From: Eopsaltria australis
Lineage: Eukaryota; Chordata; Aves; Passeriformes; Petroicidae
Assembly: GCA_034509425.1 (NCBI GenBank)
Contig: JAVTVJ010001249.1
Span: forward strand, 248,001 to 312,000
Reading direction: 5' to 3'
DNA length: 64,000 bases
In this document: piece by piece, positions 1 through 11,724 of the stretch
How positions within the stretch are numbered: position 1 is the first letter of the stretch
Layout: each line of letters begins with the position of its first letter
The notes under the pieces: model-generated
Seen by the model: only the letters and a program-made list of their open reading frames with translations
Told to the model about the DNA's origin: nothing
Database searches by the model: none
Position numbers and translations under genes: made by a program

Positions 1-764
1 GTTATAATCTTACTGTTAAGCTGTGAAAATGAACATTGATGGCAGCCATACCATGAAGCTTCAATTCTGCATTAGAAAAACACCAGAGGAACTTGTGTCA
101 GAATCTAATGGTAAATTAGAATTATTGATTTGCCTAGTATTGGCTAAGTAATTTTTCTGTCTGTATCTTATTTAAAATGTACACAATGAACTTTGTATTG
201 GCCTTTATTTTATGAAACTGATTCAGAATGTACTATGGAACTGTGAGTGTTATTACAGGCTATACCAGGGCAGGCTATGTCACTGTTTACAATACCACTT
301 CTTCAACCATCCTGCTTATTTACAATTCTAGGATGGATTTTCACTCAACCAGCATGTTTGGAGCATGATACATATCCAGTTATACCTTGGAAAGGTGTAA
401 ATGAATGAATACAGTTAGAGTTAGGGAACTAAATTTATAGTTTTAGTACAGACAGTAAAGTTACTGTTGTCAGAATTAATTTTTCAGTTAACTCTAAAAG
501 AAGTAGATAATACTGAAAACCCTACACACAGAATGAAGAAGACATTGTAGAACTCTTACGATGATATAGTCCACCAAAAAAGAGATCGCTCAAGGTTGTA
601 ATTTGAGGATTTCTCAGTGTCCTCTGAAATGAAAATTTCATAATAACAAATGTTTTATTCTCACCCAAAGTATTTATATCCCATTTCCATGTCCTTGAGG
701 CTCCTCCCAAAGTCAGTTTTTTCTGGCATAAATTCCTCTTGCAGAATAGGGTCACCATCAGTTA
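1..764. other. No gene recognised
   Basis: AT-rich sequence. On the minus strand near 650-690 there is a TATAAATA followed by AATAAA, reminiscent of an LTR, but no element boundary was found. Confidence 0.4.
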
Positions 765-880
765 TCACAGAGTAACTGAGGCTGGAAGACACCTTCAGAA
801 ATCATGTAGTCAGCTCTGCTATTCAAAGCTGGCTGAACACAAACATGTTACTCATTGCTTGTGATGAACATAATCACTTT
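765..880 (-). mobile_element. CR1 LINE 3'-end fragment
   Basis: The segment ATCACAGAGTAACTGAGGCT and the following GGAAGACACCTTCAGAAATC with TCATGTAGTC is the reverse complement of the familiar CR1 3' tail. Degraded. Confidence 0.55.
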
Positions 881-998
881 TTGGGCAGTTCATAGCTGAC
901 CTGGAGATCCATCTGACCATCAGCTGTGGGACCTGATAAGGCTGACAGCTGGTCTGAAAGCCATACAAAGTTTGACTTAAAAACAGTCAAAATTTACC

Positions 999-1347
999 TG
1001 TGAGAAACTGCAGTCACAGTGAAAGCCACAGTGATAGTCAAGAAGATAATCAATGAAAGAAGATGTTCTGCACACAAGAAGATGTTCTTGTTATGGAACA
1101 TCAAGAGTGTGCAAGAAGGAACATGCATATAATATGTAACTAATTGCTTGTATAGCTAATTGTGTTGCTGTTTGAATGGTCATTGTTTTCAGACAGCCCT
1201 GTCATTGTTAGCTAGCAGCCAATCATGATAAGTCACAGTAATTGTGAAGAGGTATAAGAGTAGTAGCAGAGAATAATAAAAAGCTTTAACTTCTTATGGC
1301 TTTGGATTACAATAAGTGTGTGTTGTGTGTCTGTCTCTACTGTGACA
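999..1347 (+). mobile_element. Possible small LTR
   Basis: Starts TGTGAGAAAC and ends CTGTGACA. It contains GGTATAAGAG (TATA-like, near 1251) and AATAAAAAGCTTT (poly(A) signal, near 1275) in LTR order. No target-site duplication matches, so the ends are uncertain. Confidence 0.35.
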
Positions 1348-1429
1348 AGAGTTCTTCTTTTCCTCTAATGCAAGAACTGAGGTTTGTGCTGTATCCAGGT
1401 GACATTTTGTAAACTCCAGTTTCAACAAC

Positions 1430-2290
1430 TGTATTGGGTTTGCATGGCCTGGTTTTGGTAGCAGAGGGGATGTGTGTGTGTGGACTACAGGGCTGGCTTC
1501 TATGGGAAGGTGCTGCAAGCTTCTTCCTTGCCCAGCAGAGTCAGTCCCTGATGGCTCCAAAGACAGACATGCAGCTGGCTAAGGCTGGGCAACTAGAAAT
1601 GATGGTAATGCCTCTGTTGTAACAGATTTAAGAAGAAATAAAGATGAAAATTGTTGTGCAGTTTTAATATAAGCCAGACAAGAGCAGAGTGAAAACATGC
1701 CAGAATAACTCTGCAGACATGGAGGTCAGTGAAGAAGGAGAGGGAGGAGGTACTTCAGGCACTGGAGCTGAGATTCCCCTGCAGCCCATGGTGCAGCCCA
1801 TGGTGGGACAGCTGTGCCCCTGCAGCCCTTGGAAATCCATGGGGAATGCAGAGATCCACCTGCAGCCCATGGAGAAACCTGAGAGGAGGCTGTGACTCCA
1901 TGGGAGACCCATGGAGAGAGGGGCCCTGCTCCCAGGCTGGAGCAGCCTGTCCTTGGAGGATTGCACCCCATGGAAGAGTGACCCACGCTGCAGCAGTGTG
2001 GGGAGGATTGTTTGCCATGGGATGGACTCACACTGGAGAAGTTCATGGAGATTTATCTCCCATGGGAGGAAACCCACGGTGCAGCAGGAGAAGGACTCCT
2101 CTCCCTGAGCAGTGGGAGAAGCCACAGGTCATGAACTGACCATAACCCCCATTCCCTGTCTCCTTGTGCCACTGGAGTAGGAGGCAGAGCTGGGAAGGAG
2201 GGAGGGATGGGGAGAAGGTGTTTTTAGGGGGCTTATTTTACTTCTCATTGTCCTGCTCTAATTTTATTAGTAAAAAAAATCTTTGTCTTT
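1430..2290 (+). mobile_element. Long avian endogenous-retrovirus LTR, degraded
   Basis: Begins TGTATTGGGTTTGCATGGCC, the start I associate with a long passerine ERVL-type LTR. It continues with the characteristic GCAGACATGGAGGTCAGTGA and a stretch of loosely repeated units around CCATGG (1780-2100). Short overlapping reading frames on both strands here are products of that repeat and not genes. The 3' boundary near the A-rich run at 2270-2290 is approximate. Confidence 0.6.
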
Positions 2291-3259
2291 GCTTCACCAT
2301 ATTTTGTACCTTTTAGCTATCCTTTTTCCTTTTTCTTGTCTTTCTTCTCTATACTGTGTCTTCTGGTTCTCATCTGTTCTGTTTCTCTAGTTGGTTGGCG
2401 AGGCAGCAGCAGCAGTGGCACACAAGGTGATTCCAGGCGTGAGGGAGAGATTGGGATCAACAGGGAGGTTCCCAAGCTCAGAGTCCCAGAGCCCCATTAG
2501 GACTGGGAAGCCCCCAAGGACAATCAGGCAAGGTGGTGGGTGAGATAAAAGGGGATGGCCTGCTGTTGAATCAGCAACTGTGGTGAAATCACTCTCCTAA
2601 GACAGACACGTGCCCCATCCCAAGGTTACCTCAGGTACTACACTGAGATCTCCTCCTCCAAGGTAAGATCACCTCTCACTGAATAAAATGTATGATTGAA
2701 GTTACTCAAGCTTCATGTAAAATTAAAGAAGAATGAGAAGTTAGGGAATATTCCATTGCAACATCTGATAACAGTCAATGGGCTGTACTTGTCATCGCCC
2801 CCTTAAGGATGCCAATTGGGTAAGAACTTTACTCTGTGCATGCTGAATCATCATCTCTAGTTAGCTTTTATTAGGGATTGAAGTTTGTTAGTATACTGCT
2901 TTGATTTACTATACTGCTTTGAAGGTGTTTTTGCAGTCAGATACTATCACCAGCAATCCTTGAATCTTAACATGCCACAATTACAAAAATAAATAGTGTT
3001 ATTCTGTAAATAGGTAATGTGGGTCCTTCAAGGGCACTGGCAGTCACTTGAAGTGGGTAAAGGTAAGGAGATCCAGGACGGGATGTCTCTGTTTGGTGTG
3101 TGACCCTAAACAAGCCAGCTGAACCACCCTCCAATCTGGTGAACTGCCAAGTGGAGGGTCCCCATAACAAGGTGCTGACAGACTGGTCAGGCACAAGGGT
3201 CTCAGCTTTCCTGGGGCATGGGCAGGCTAATCAAACATTAAGGGTTTGAGAAAATCTCC
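2291..3259. other. Unassigned, probably old repeat
   Basis: A pyrimidine-rich run and then GGCGAGGCAGCAGCAGCAG near 2398 may be the start of an ERV internal region after the LTR, but no primer site or gag frame could be confirmed. Nothing else recognised. Confidence 0.3.
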
Positions 3260-4754
3260 CTTTTCATGTGACAAGTGCCAGTACTGAAACTTGGTGGGAC
3301 AAATCCCATGGCTGCAGTGCAACTACTGTTGGCTACAGGCTCTCCAGAAGAGGCAGGTGAGGAAAAAGAGAGGCAGAGGGGTTGCCCTCTACATCAGGAG
3401 GTAGACTGAGTGTGAAGAACAGCCATGAGCAAGTCAAAAGCCTGTGAATAAAAATCAGAGACCAAGGCAACAAAGGGAACCTTGTGGACGTTTTAAGTAC
3501 AGACCCCTGATCACAGGGAGCCTATTGATGAAGCCTTCTTGCTCCAGCTACGGGAGGCATCATGTTCTCAGGCTCTGGTCCTGCTGGGGCACTTCAACCA
3601 TCCCAAAGTCTGCTGGGAAAGCCACATAGCAAGCTGCAGACAAGCCAGGAGACTCTTGGAAAGCATGAGTGATACCTTCTTGAGCCAAGGAATAGACAGC
3701 AGCCCTACCAGAGGGGATAAAATCCCAGCTCTGATGGGCACCAGTGTAAGTGAGCTGATCTTGAGCATCAAAATTGGAGGGAGCCTGGGTTGGTGGAGTT
3801 TGCAGTCCTGAGGAACATGGTAACAATGAGTAAGGAGAAGGCTGTGGTACTTAACAACTTTTTGCCTTGGTCTCCAAGTGCAGCCTTGTTTCTCACACCT
3901 CTTGAGTGGATGGACAGCAGGAGGGGGACTGGGGGAGCAAAGTAAGCAAAGATAAGCTTTATGTCCACTTAAAGAACATGAGTGTACAGAAGTCCATGGG
4001 GCTCATTGAGATACATCCCAGAGACCTGAGGGAATGGCTGATGTATTTGCCAGGCCATTCTCTATGATATTTGAAAAATTCTTGGAAGCCAGGTGAAATC
4101 CTGGGTAAAAGGAAAGATGAAAACATTGTACCCATCTATAAAAGCAGCAGAAAGGAGGACTCCAGGAAGTACCAGCCTGCCAGTCTCACCTCTGTGCCTG
4201 TGCTTCCTTCTAGAAGCACCTCACCTGTGCTTCCTTCTAGAAGCTGTGCTAAGGCACACACAGGACAGGGAGGGGATTTGGAGCAGCCAGGCCAGCTGCA
4301 CCAAGGGCAAGTCCTGCCTGACCAATTCAGTGGACTTCTGTGATGGGGTAACTGCATCACTGAACGAAGGAAGGTCTATGGATGTAATTTATCTGGATTT
4401 CTGTAAAGCCTTTGACATAGTCCCCCAAAATACCTGTTTCTAGAATGGAAGGAGATGGATTTTTTTGAATGGATTTTTAGGTGGATATGAAATTGGTTGG
4501 ATGGTGGCATCCAGAGGGTTGTGGTCAATGGACATCAGGGACAAGTGATGTCCCCCAGGGATCCCCACTCAGACCAGTGTTATTTAATATTTTAATTTAT
4601 GATGTAGACAAAGATGAGTGCACGCACAGCAAATTTGCAGATGACTCCAAGCTGAGTGATATAGTTGGCATACCTGAGTGATGGGATGCCATCCAGAAGG
4701 CCCTGGACAAACTTGAGAAGTGGTTCCATGGGAACCTCATGAGGTTTAACAAAG
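3260..4754 (+). mobile_element. CR1 LINE, 5' part (endonuclease and reverse transcriptase), broken
   Basis: Degraded CR1 ORF2. Endonuclease-like pieces read ETWWDKSHG near 3286 and LLGHFNHPKVCWES near 3580. Reverse-transcriptase pieces read [12 protein letters not shown] near 4170, [15 protein letters not shown] near 4383, [14 protein letters not shown] near 4548 and the catalytic FADD at 4634-4645. Frame changes and stops separate them. The copy is interrupted at 4755 by an LTR and resumes at 5323. Confidence 0.85.
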
Positions 4755-5322
4755 TGTGCTGGGTTTGGCTGGGGTAGAGTTAACTTTCACAGTGGCTGGC
4801 ATTGGGCTGTGTTTTGGATTTGTGCTGAACACAGGCTTGATAATGCAGTGATGTTTTTGTTATTGCTGAGCAGGGCTTGCACAGAGCCAAGGCCTTTTTT
4901 GCTTTTGGCACTGCCACACTGGTGAGGGGACCAGGGGTGCTTGGGAGGTTGGGAGGAGACACAGCCAGGACAGGTGACCCCAACTGACCCAAAATCAAAT
5001 GACATCATATTCTGTGTATGAAGTGGGAGGAAGAAGGAGAAAGGGGGGGATGTTTGGATCAATGGTGTTTGTATTCCCAAGTCACTGTTATGTGTGATGG
5101 GACCCTACTCTCCTGGAGATGGCTGAACACCTGCTTGCCCATGGGATGCACTTGTTTTGCTTTGCTTGTGTGTGTGCTTTTTGCTTTCCCTATTAAGCTG
5201 TCTTTATTTCAACCCATGAGTTCTCCAGCTTTTACCCTTCCCATTCTCTCCCCAATCTCTCTGGTGGGGGAGAGAGTAAGAACCTGCAGGGATTTGGCTC
5301 TGGTTGGGATTAAACTATGACA
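4755..5322 (+). mobile_element. Solo ERV LTR inserted in the CR1 copy
   Basis: 568 bp from TGTGCTGGGTTTGGCTGGGG to TTAAACTATGACA, with TG...CA ends. It is flanked by AAAG at 4751-4754 and again at 5323-5326, a 4-bp target-site duplication. Joining the CR1 across it restores the usual CR1 reading (FNK before, then AKCKVLHLG-like after). An old retroviral LTR left by recombination, with no viral genes. Confidence 0.85.
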
Positions 5323-5910
5323 AAAGGCCAAGTGCAAGGTGCTGCACCTGGGTTGGGGCAGCCCGCGGAATCAGCCCAGGCTGGGGATGGACAGATCAGA
5401 GCAGCCCTGCCCAGAAGGACTTGGGGGTGCTGGGGGGTGAGAGGCTGGACATGACCCAGCCATGGGCACTCCCAGCCCAGAAAGCCAAACGTGTCCTGGG
5501 CTGCTTCCAAAGCAGTGTGGGCAGCAGGGCCAGGGAGGTGATTCTGCCCCTCTGCTCTGCTCTGGTGAGACCCCACCTGCAGGGCTGCATCAGCTCTGGG
5601 GTCCCAGCACAGGAAGGACATGGACCTGTTGGGGTGGGTCCAGAGAAGGCCACCAAAATGATAGAGGGCTGGAACACCTCTTCTATGAGGAAGCTGAGAG
5701 AATTGAGTTTGTTCAGCCAGGAAAAGAGATCTAATTGCTTCAGGGAGATCTAATTGCAACATTCCAGTACCTGAAGGGAACTTACAGGAAACCTGGAGAG
5801 ACATTTTTTTATAAGAGCATGTAGTGACAGGACAAGGCGCAATAGCTTCAAATGCCTATTGAAAAACAATAGATTTGGATTAGATATTAGGAAAAAATTA
5901 TTTGCTTTTT
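5323..5910 (+). mobile_element. CR1 LINE, 3' part
   Basis: Continues the interrupted CR1 with pieces such as SPAQKDLGVLGGE, REVILPLCSALVRPHLQGC and EKATKMIEGW, typical of the CR1 C-terminal region. It fades at about 5910 near DIRKKLF-like codons, without a clean 3' repeat. Confidence 0.8.
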
Positions 5911-6957
5911 TTTCTCTTTATTTTCAATCCTTTTTCTAGACTTCCCCCATTTTTTAATGTACTTCTCGTATTTAGTCTCTGTAAAACACCTTAGAACCCC
6001 TTTGCCAATAATCTGGCAGAAAAGATATATTGAACAACATTTTCATTTCTCCTATCAATGTCTGCTAATCACTTCCGTTACTTGCTTTCACAGCAGGCTT
6101 GAAGTCTGCTACACCAACATCTCCACTAGAATACTGAAAATCTGGTGGCTTTCTCTCCATGAATTCTTTTATGAGAAAGCAGTGAAAGATCCAATTTGCT
6201 GGTATAGTGCCTAACAAGGTAATCTTAAGTTTTAAGAAAATATCATGTCTGTCTTCAGCCCCAACCTCAATATATAAAGGAGAAAAATACATTTATTGCA
6301 GGAAATTAATTTTTCTGATAGTAATTTTCACAGCTTGTGAAATTTAGGCAACACAGCTTCATCTGTTAGATCTCTTCATTTATAACATTGTTATAGTACA
6401 TAATGTATATTCTGGTTTCTTCAACAAAACGTTTATTCATTACTTTCACTGTTGGGAAGGAGAATGGATTCTTACACAACAGACTTTAGTTCACTGTAAT
6501 GAGGTGTTCTTACTGAGATCATTCAAATATTGAGAAGATAATTATTGCAAGAACTATGTCAGAAACAATCAGGTAAAATGACACTAACTTTTAAATATTC
6601 CTGTTTTGCAGGAATATTGCATATTACATATTGCAATTACTTTTTATCTTCCAAATGATGCCTTATTCTCTTTATATGATTTTCTGCTTTGAAATAGCCT
6701 ACATGTTTTGATTTGAGTTTTCTGGAGATCAAGAGGGAATCTTTCACTTGTGATGACATTTTTTCTGGCTCTGAATGTGTTTTCTCTTGGTCTTAAGCCT
6801 TTATGTAATCCTGAAATCATTGTGTCTTTAGGTGAAATCAACAGGATTTATTTTGTTTTCTTTTATATTGTCTATCTGTGTGTTTGTGTAGATTGGAATT
6901 CTTTCACTCTTTGGATTAAATACTCCATGAGTTCCAAGACACAGAAGCTTCCTTTGA
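5911..6957. other. No gene recognised
   Basis: AT-rich sequence. Only short chance reading frames. Confidence 0.5.
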
Positions 6958-7025
6958 ATCACAGGATCACAAGATAGTTTATGCTGGAAAGAGCTGCTGG
7001 ATGTCATTTTGTCAAACCACCTATT
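6958..7025 (-). mobile_element. CR1 LINE 3'-end fragment
   Basis: AATCACAGGATCACAAGATA followed by GCTGGAAAGAGCTGCTGGAT is the inverted CR1 tail. Short and diverged. Confidence 0.5.
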
Positions 7026-10000
7026 CGAAGAGTCTTACCTTCAACATTAGGTAAGGTTGCATAGAGCCCTTTTCTACTGAACTTAGGAAGATTCAGAAGA
7101 TGAATACTTTGTAATCACAAAACCCGCTCCAATTCCTGTATCATTTGTGTTTTTCTTTTTCTTTACAGGCAGTCAAAATTCATAACTTGTGACTTCTGCC
7201 TTTTGTCTTTCTGCTGTGCACCTCTAAGGAAATCCCCCTGCAGGCAGGTAAAGAGTTTCCTTCTAATCTCCAGTGTAAACAAAAACTGCTGTCCTACCTC
7301 TTCCTCCTCAGGTACTCCATGCTCCTCACTTTCTCATGACTCTGCTCAGCCCTCTTCCAGGATGCGTTGGAAACCCCAAAACTGAACATGGTATTGCTGT
7401 GTCATGGACAGATTGATGAACTGCACTTGTAACAGAAATGTAGCAATGCATTTTTAGGTCTGAAACAGTGATTTAACAGTTTCATAGTAAATGTGGCAGT
7501 GGTTTAATCAGATTCGAGGGCAGGGAGCTCTTGATTGTAAAGGGCAGGGCCATGCAGAACTATCACAGATCCTGCTGTTGAGTCATGAGGTTCAGAAAGG
7601 ACCCCATTGCTTTCTAAATTTCTTTCATGATGGGAGCTCACGTGTAGCTGGATCCAGACTTAGTCCCAGACTTGGTCAATGATTCATGTCTGAATGTTGA
7701 CATGGGCACAATGAGTCCTTTATATCACTTAAGTAGGATTTCAAAGTTTAGGATCCTCTTGATCACTTACTAAGGATTTGTTACAGCAAGGAATCTCTCA
7801 GTCTTGAGGGGTAACCTTGAGAGGTGTCCCTGCTCAAGGGGAGATCCTGGCTGCAGCTGTCCCATGGGAGAGATCAACGGGCCCTGGGCTGTCCTTTGTT
7901 TGTGGAGGAGGATGGTTGACTTACACCAGCTGTATCTGGGGTTGCCTCAGGCTCAACCTGCTGAACAAGAATTATGGTCCTCAGCTGCTGAGCAGGAGTT
8001 TTGGCCCTGAACTGTTGTATCTATCAGTCAGATGCACCACAAACATCACTGGTGGCCACTGCTCGAGCAGAAATGGTGGAAGTGGGGGCACACCACCACA
8101 TGCAGACACAGCCTTGAAAATGCCGAAGGGAGGGGGGAAGGTTTTCTTTCCTTGACCTGCTTGTCTGCACCCTTTAATCATTCCAGACACAGGAGATCTA
8201 GGCTCTATGTAATCTGGAGATCAATATCGAGGTTTGGAAAAAGAAATATACTTTTTGTTTTCAGCTAATGAGGATTTTTTTAGAGCTTGCTAATGCAATG
8301 AATTTGGATAGCAGTTTACAACAGACCACGAGATGGTGCTAGAGATGGACGACTCCAAGGAGCCGTACAATAGCAGCCACAGTGCCCTGTTTCTGGGCAC
8401 AGTGAGCCCATGTAATTTGCCAGCAGCAATGAAGGGAGGGGCTGGTAGAGGATCTTCTTCTCTGCAGTGTCTTTGTATGAAGAGGGAACATGAGGAGTCA
8501 CTTTTAAAGCACACAAACTATGATTTCTTTGGTTAGACAAATTATGGACAAAGAATCAAAACCAAAATCACACTAAAATAAGGTCTGTTTATAGACATCT
8601 TCAAAATTCATGCCATGTATATGTAAAAGTAGCAACACTCAAGGCAGAGTACTCTTCTGTTTAAATCAGCTGGGCATTACAAGATACACATGTATTGTAG
8701 TTACTGTAGTGGCACCCTGACTACCTCATCCTATCTAAGAAAAAAGAGCCCTTGGCATCAGATTGTGAGAGACTGCAAGGGAAGAGGCATAAATAAGTCT
8801 GTCTACTGAGATGTTGTGTGTGTTACTGAAGATCCTTAACTGAAACTAATAGTAATTTGGATTACTTACAAGTTTTGCAATTGCACCAATGCAAGATTGT
8901 AATAATTTGTTTAGATTGTACAGCCCTTCAGTAGACTGGCAATTTCTAATTCCAATTTCTAGTTCTTTTGGCTCCCTATAATGAAGGGAGTGTATGTAAC
9001 ACAAAGAAAGATCACCTGCTTTACGGTTGTTGTAGTTTTTCTCACAGATTTTATTGTAGAAAGTCACAAATATGGTCAAAATACTAGAAGTTATATATGA
9101 AGAATACTAGTATTACATTGGTCTAAGCAAAAAAAATGCAGTACTTTCTTAAAGGCACAGCTTTAGAAGGGCAGAAATACAATAGCAAAAGATCTATATT
9201 ATTATTTTAATAATTGTCACATCTGATAAATAGAAATTGTTGGTTTTGACAGCAAAATACTAATTATATTTCATATTCAAATGTTAGACACATTGGATTT
9301 TTATATAAAGTGTAAGAAAATAGATTTTTCTAAAAGACTGTCTTTCATTTTCTTTTCTAAAATAAAATTTATATATGATTTACCCCTCACATAATAAAAA
9401 CTTACCTGCCACTCACAAGATGCTTAGATTAGTGGGAATTGGAAAATGTCAGTTTGAAGGGATTTTATGGTCAAAATAAGACTCCAGCAAAGATTGGAAT
9501 AGAGAATTTTTTAACTTGGTTTACTCTATACATTTAGAGCTACAAAGTTGTCTGATTTTACTGTGTTTTATGAGACAAGAAGTCAAATGATGCTACTATC
9601 TTAGATATCAATTCCAAAATTTTACAAAATTACCACTGTTGTTTTCCATAAGGGCTTATTTTTCCTTGAATTGTTAAAAAAATTAAACTGGAAGATAGTA
9701 AAAGTACAAATTTCTGCATATAACCTTAATTTAAATTTTAACTATAAAACAGATTCAGATTTAACTGAGGTAAATGTTATTTTTGTGGTGGTATCAGTAA
9801 TGCCAATTTCATTAATATGCTTTGTAGGAGCTTTATGGTGACTTGTCATCTTTTCATCAACTTGCCATCTAGCCCATTCTGTGATTTAGTGAAATGACTA
9901 CACTATGAATAATAAATGTATGACTATGTAGTGTTAATGTATCAGATAGTGAAATTAATGTACCTAGTATATGACTGAAGCTATTTCTTGTGCAACATCT

Positions 10001-11226
10001 TAGGTAGTGCTAAAATAACTTGATTCCAGTGTAATAAATGCTGAAATTACTATCTAGAGTTTTGGGGCTCTTTTCTTCACACTAACTTTATTGAACTCTT
10101 GGCAGGTCCAGAAGCTGTGAGTATTATTTAGAAAACACTTAAAAGCTCTCTTCAATGAGCATTGTAGCCAACACAGATTTTTGCTATTTAAAGAATACAA
10201 CAAGCAAGCTATGAAATCTTTTAAGGTCTCACAGACCTTTGGAGTTTAGTTTTCAGCAGAAAATTGCCTTATTGCAATGTGCATTGGTGTGACTGACTGA
10301 CTGAGGTTAGGATTCCTATTTCAGGTATGCATTGTTTATTGTATTTACACAGGACAATTCTTGCAAGTGTTGTGCCATCTTGTAGGCTGTTTTGCTGGAA
10401 CTAAGCAGCAGGCTCTTGGCATAGGTGCATCATGTCTCTCATTTATACACATACAGTCTAAAATTACTTTCATCACAGAAAATGGCCATTAAATCAGAGT
10501 GGAATTGCATATACAGCAATGAAGAACTGGATCTTTTACACCTAGTGATCCTGATAACTTTAGTGTTGTTTTCTTATGTATTTCAAATGTGTTATGCTTT
10601 GCAGGGTACGGTCTATGGACATTCAAGTGTCTTCCATTTGACACTGACAGACCCTGTTGCTCAAAGGTAGGTACTCTTGTCTCCTCCAGTGTACCCCACA
10701 TTAGCACCTAGTGTTTATTTTACTCGGCAATTTTGAACACTATTATTTTTATGACATTGTTCTGCACTCTGCTTTGCAATTGAACATGTGTTCGCACTTC
10801 TGTCTATGACTCAGAAATGGAAGCCAATAAGTTGGAACAATTTTCTGCTGTGTTTGCAGGCATCTGTTATGGCCCATCAGTTCAATGTGTCTCCCTCCCT
10901 CTGCCTACACATTGTGCATCTGATGCTCTGTATACATTTTCTTAGAGCACTGCCATGTTTCTTGAGGCATGCTGAAATTGCATAATGGAGTACATGGGTT
11001 GACTTGGAGCTACAGGTACAGAGAGATCTTGTAGATTCCAGCATCCCCCCTTATTCTCAGATAGATTCAGGACACCTTTTCTACCTCTTTCTCCAAGTCA
11101 GTCAGTCAAGGCATGCACATATGCATTTAACAGCTTCTGAATGTTGTCTTGTCAAATTCAGGTGAGCTTATAAGAGACAGTTTTTAAAAAGCAAAATGTT
11201 TACCACATGGAGAACTAATGGCACAT
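7026..11226. other. No gene recognised
   Basis: About 4.2 kb. 7.8-8.2 kb is more GC-rich and may be an old repeat. The rest is AT-rich, with only short chance frames on both strands. Confidence 0.45.
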
Positions 11227-11232
11227 TTTATT
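11227..11232 (-). terminator. IL33: Candidate IL33 poly(A) signal
   Basis: AATAAA on the minus strand (TTTATT on plus), about 305 bases downstream of the IL33 stop codon. I saw no earlier AATAAA on this strand between the stop and this site. A 3' UTR of about 0.3 kb is plausible. Confidence 0.45.
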
Positions 11233-11538
11233 ATCATATTCATATATGTTCCTTATTGTTACCATCTTTGAAATATCCCCTGTATATTTTCCCATACCGG
11301 AATATTTTGTCTCCTTGAAAACATAATTGTGTCTGTAGGACACATAGATTGGCCAGTTAGTCTGTTTTTCAAACTTGGTCTTTCTCTTTTGCTATTGAAT
11401 GTACCAAAATAAAGGACATTAGTAATTTAGAAATTATGAAAATGTAAGAATTTAGCTCAAACAGAAATCAGTTGATCTCAAATGTCCTCATCTTCTCAGG
11501 AGCTGTATGGGAACTTAGGCCACTGAAAGGCAGACAGG

Positions 11539-11724
11539 TTACTTTTCCTGTAAATATGACACCTTGAAGAAAAAATTTTTGTCCTCATGTTCCTTGTTTT
11601 CCCGCTTGCGAATATCAAGTGAGTCGTCGTTCACACACAGGTAGTAACTTTCATCTCCATAGCATTGGAACTGCACTGATTCTCCTTGGTAATGCATGAT
11701 GAAAAAGTTATTATCCTCACTCAG
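11539..11724 (-). CDS. IL33: IL33 last coding exon
   Basis: The acceptor GTGTATTTTCATAG is followed by 61 codons and TAA. The peptide starts [12 protein letters not shown], continues [18 protein letters not shown], and ends [11 protein letters not shown]. This is the terminal strand set of an IL-1-type beta-trefoil: FF-x-x-H, V-x-F-x-C, a YLCVND block equivalent to the mammalian FIGVKDN, and a closing F-K-[VL]-S before the stop. Of all the exons this is the clearest match to mammalian IL-33. An AATAAA on the same strand lies about 305 bases past the stop. Confidence 0.88.
   Translation of the reverse strand: MSEDNNFFIMHYQGESVQFQCYGDESYYLCVNDDSLDIRKRENKEHEDKNFFFKVSYLQEK

Noticed and set aside
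1664..2139. Overlapping open frames of up to 153 codons
   Set aside because: All lie inside the degraded ERV LTR and reflect its internal repeat.
10425..10670. 81-codon plus-strand frame with hydrophobic stretch
   Set aside because: No domain, no splice or promoter support. Hydrophobicity is expected from T-rich codons.
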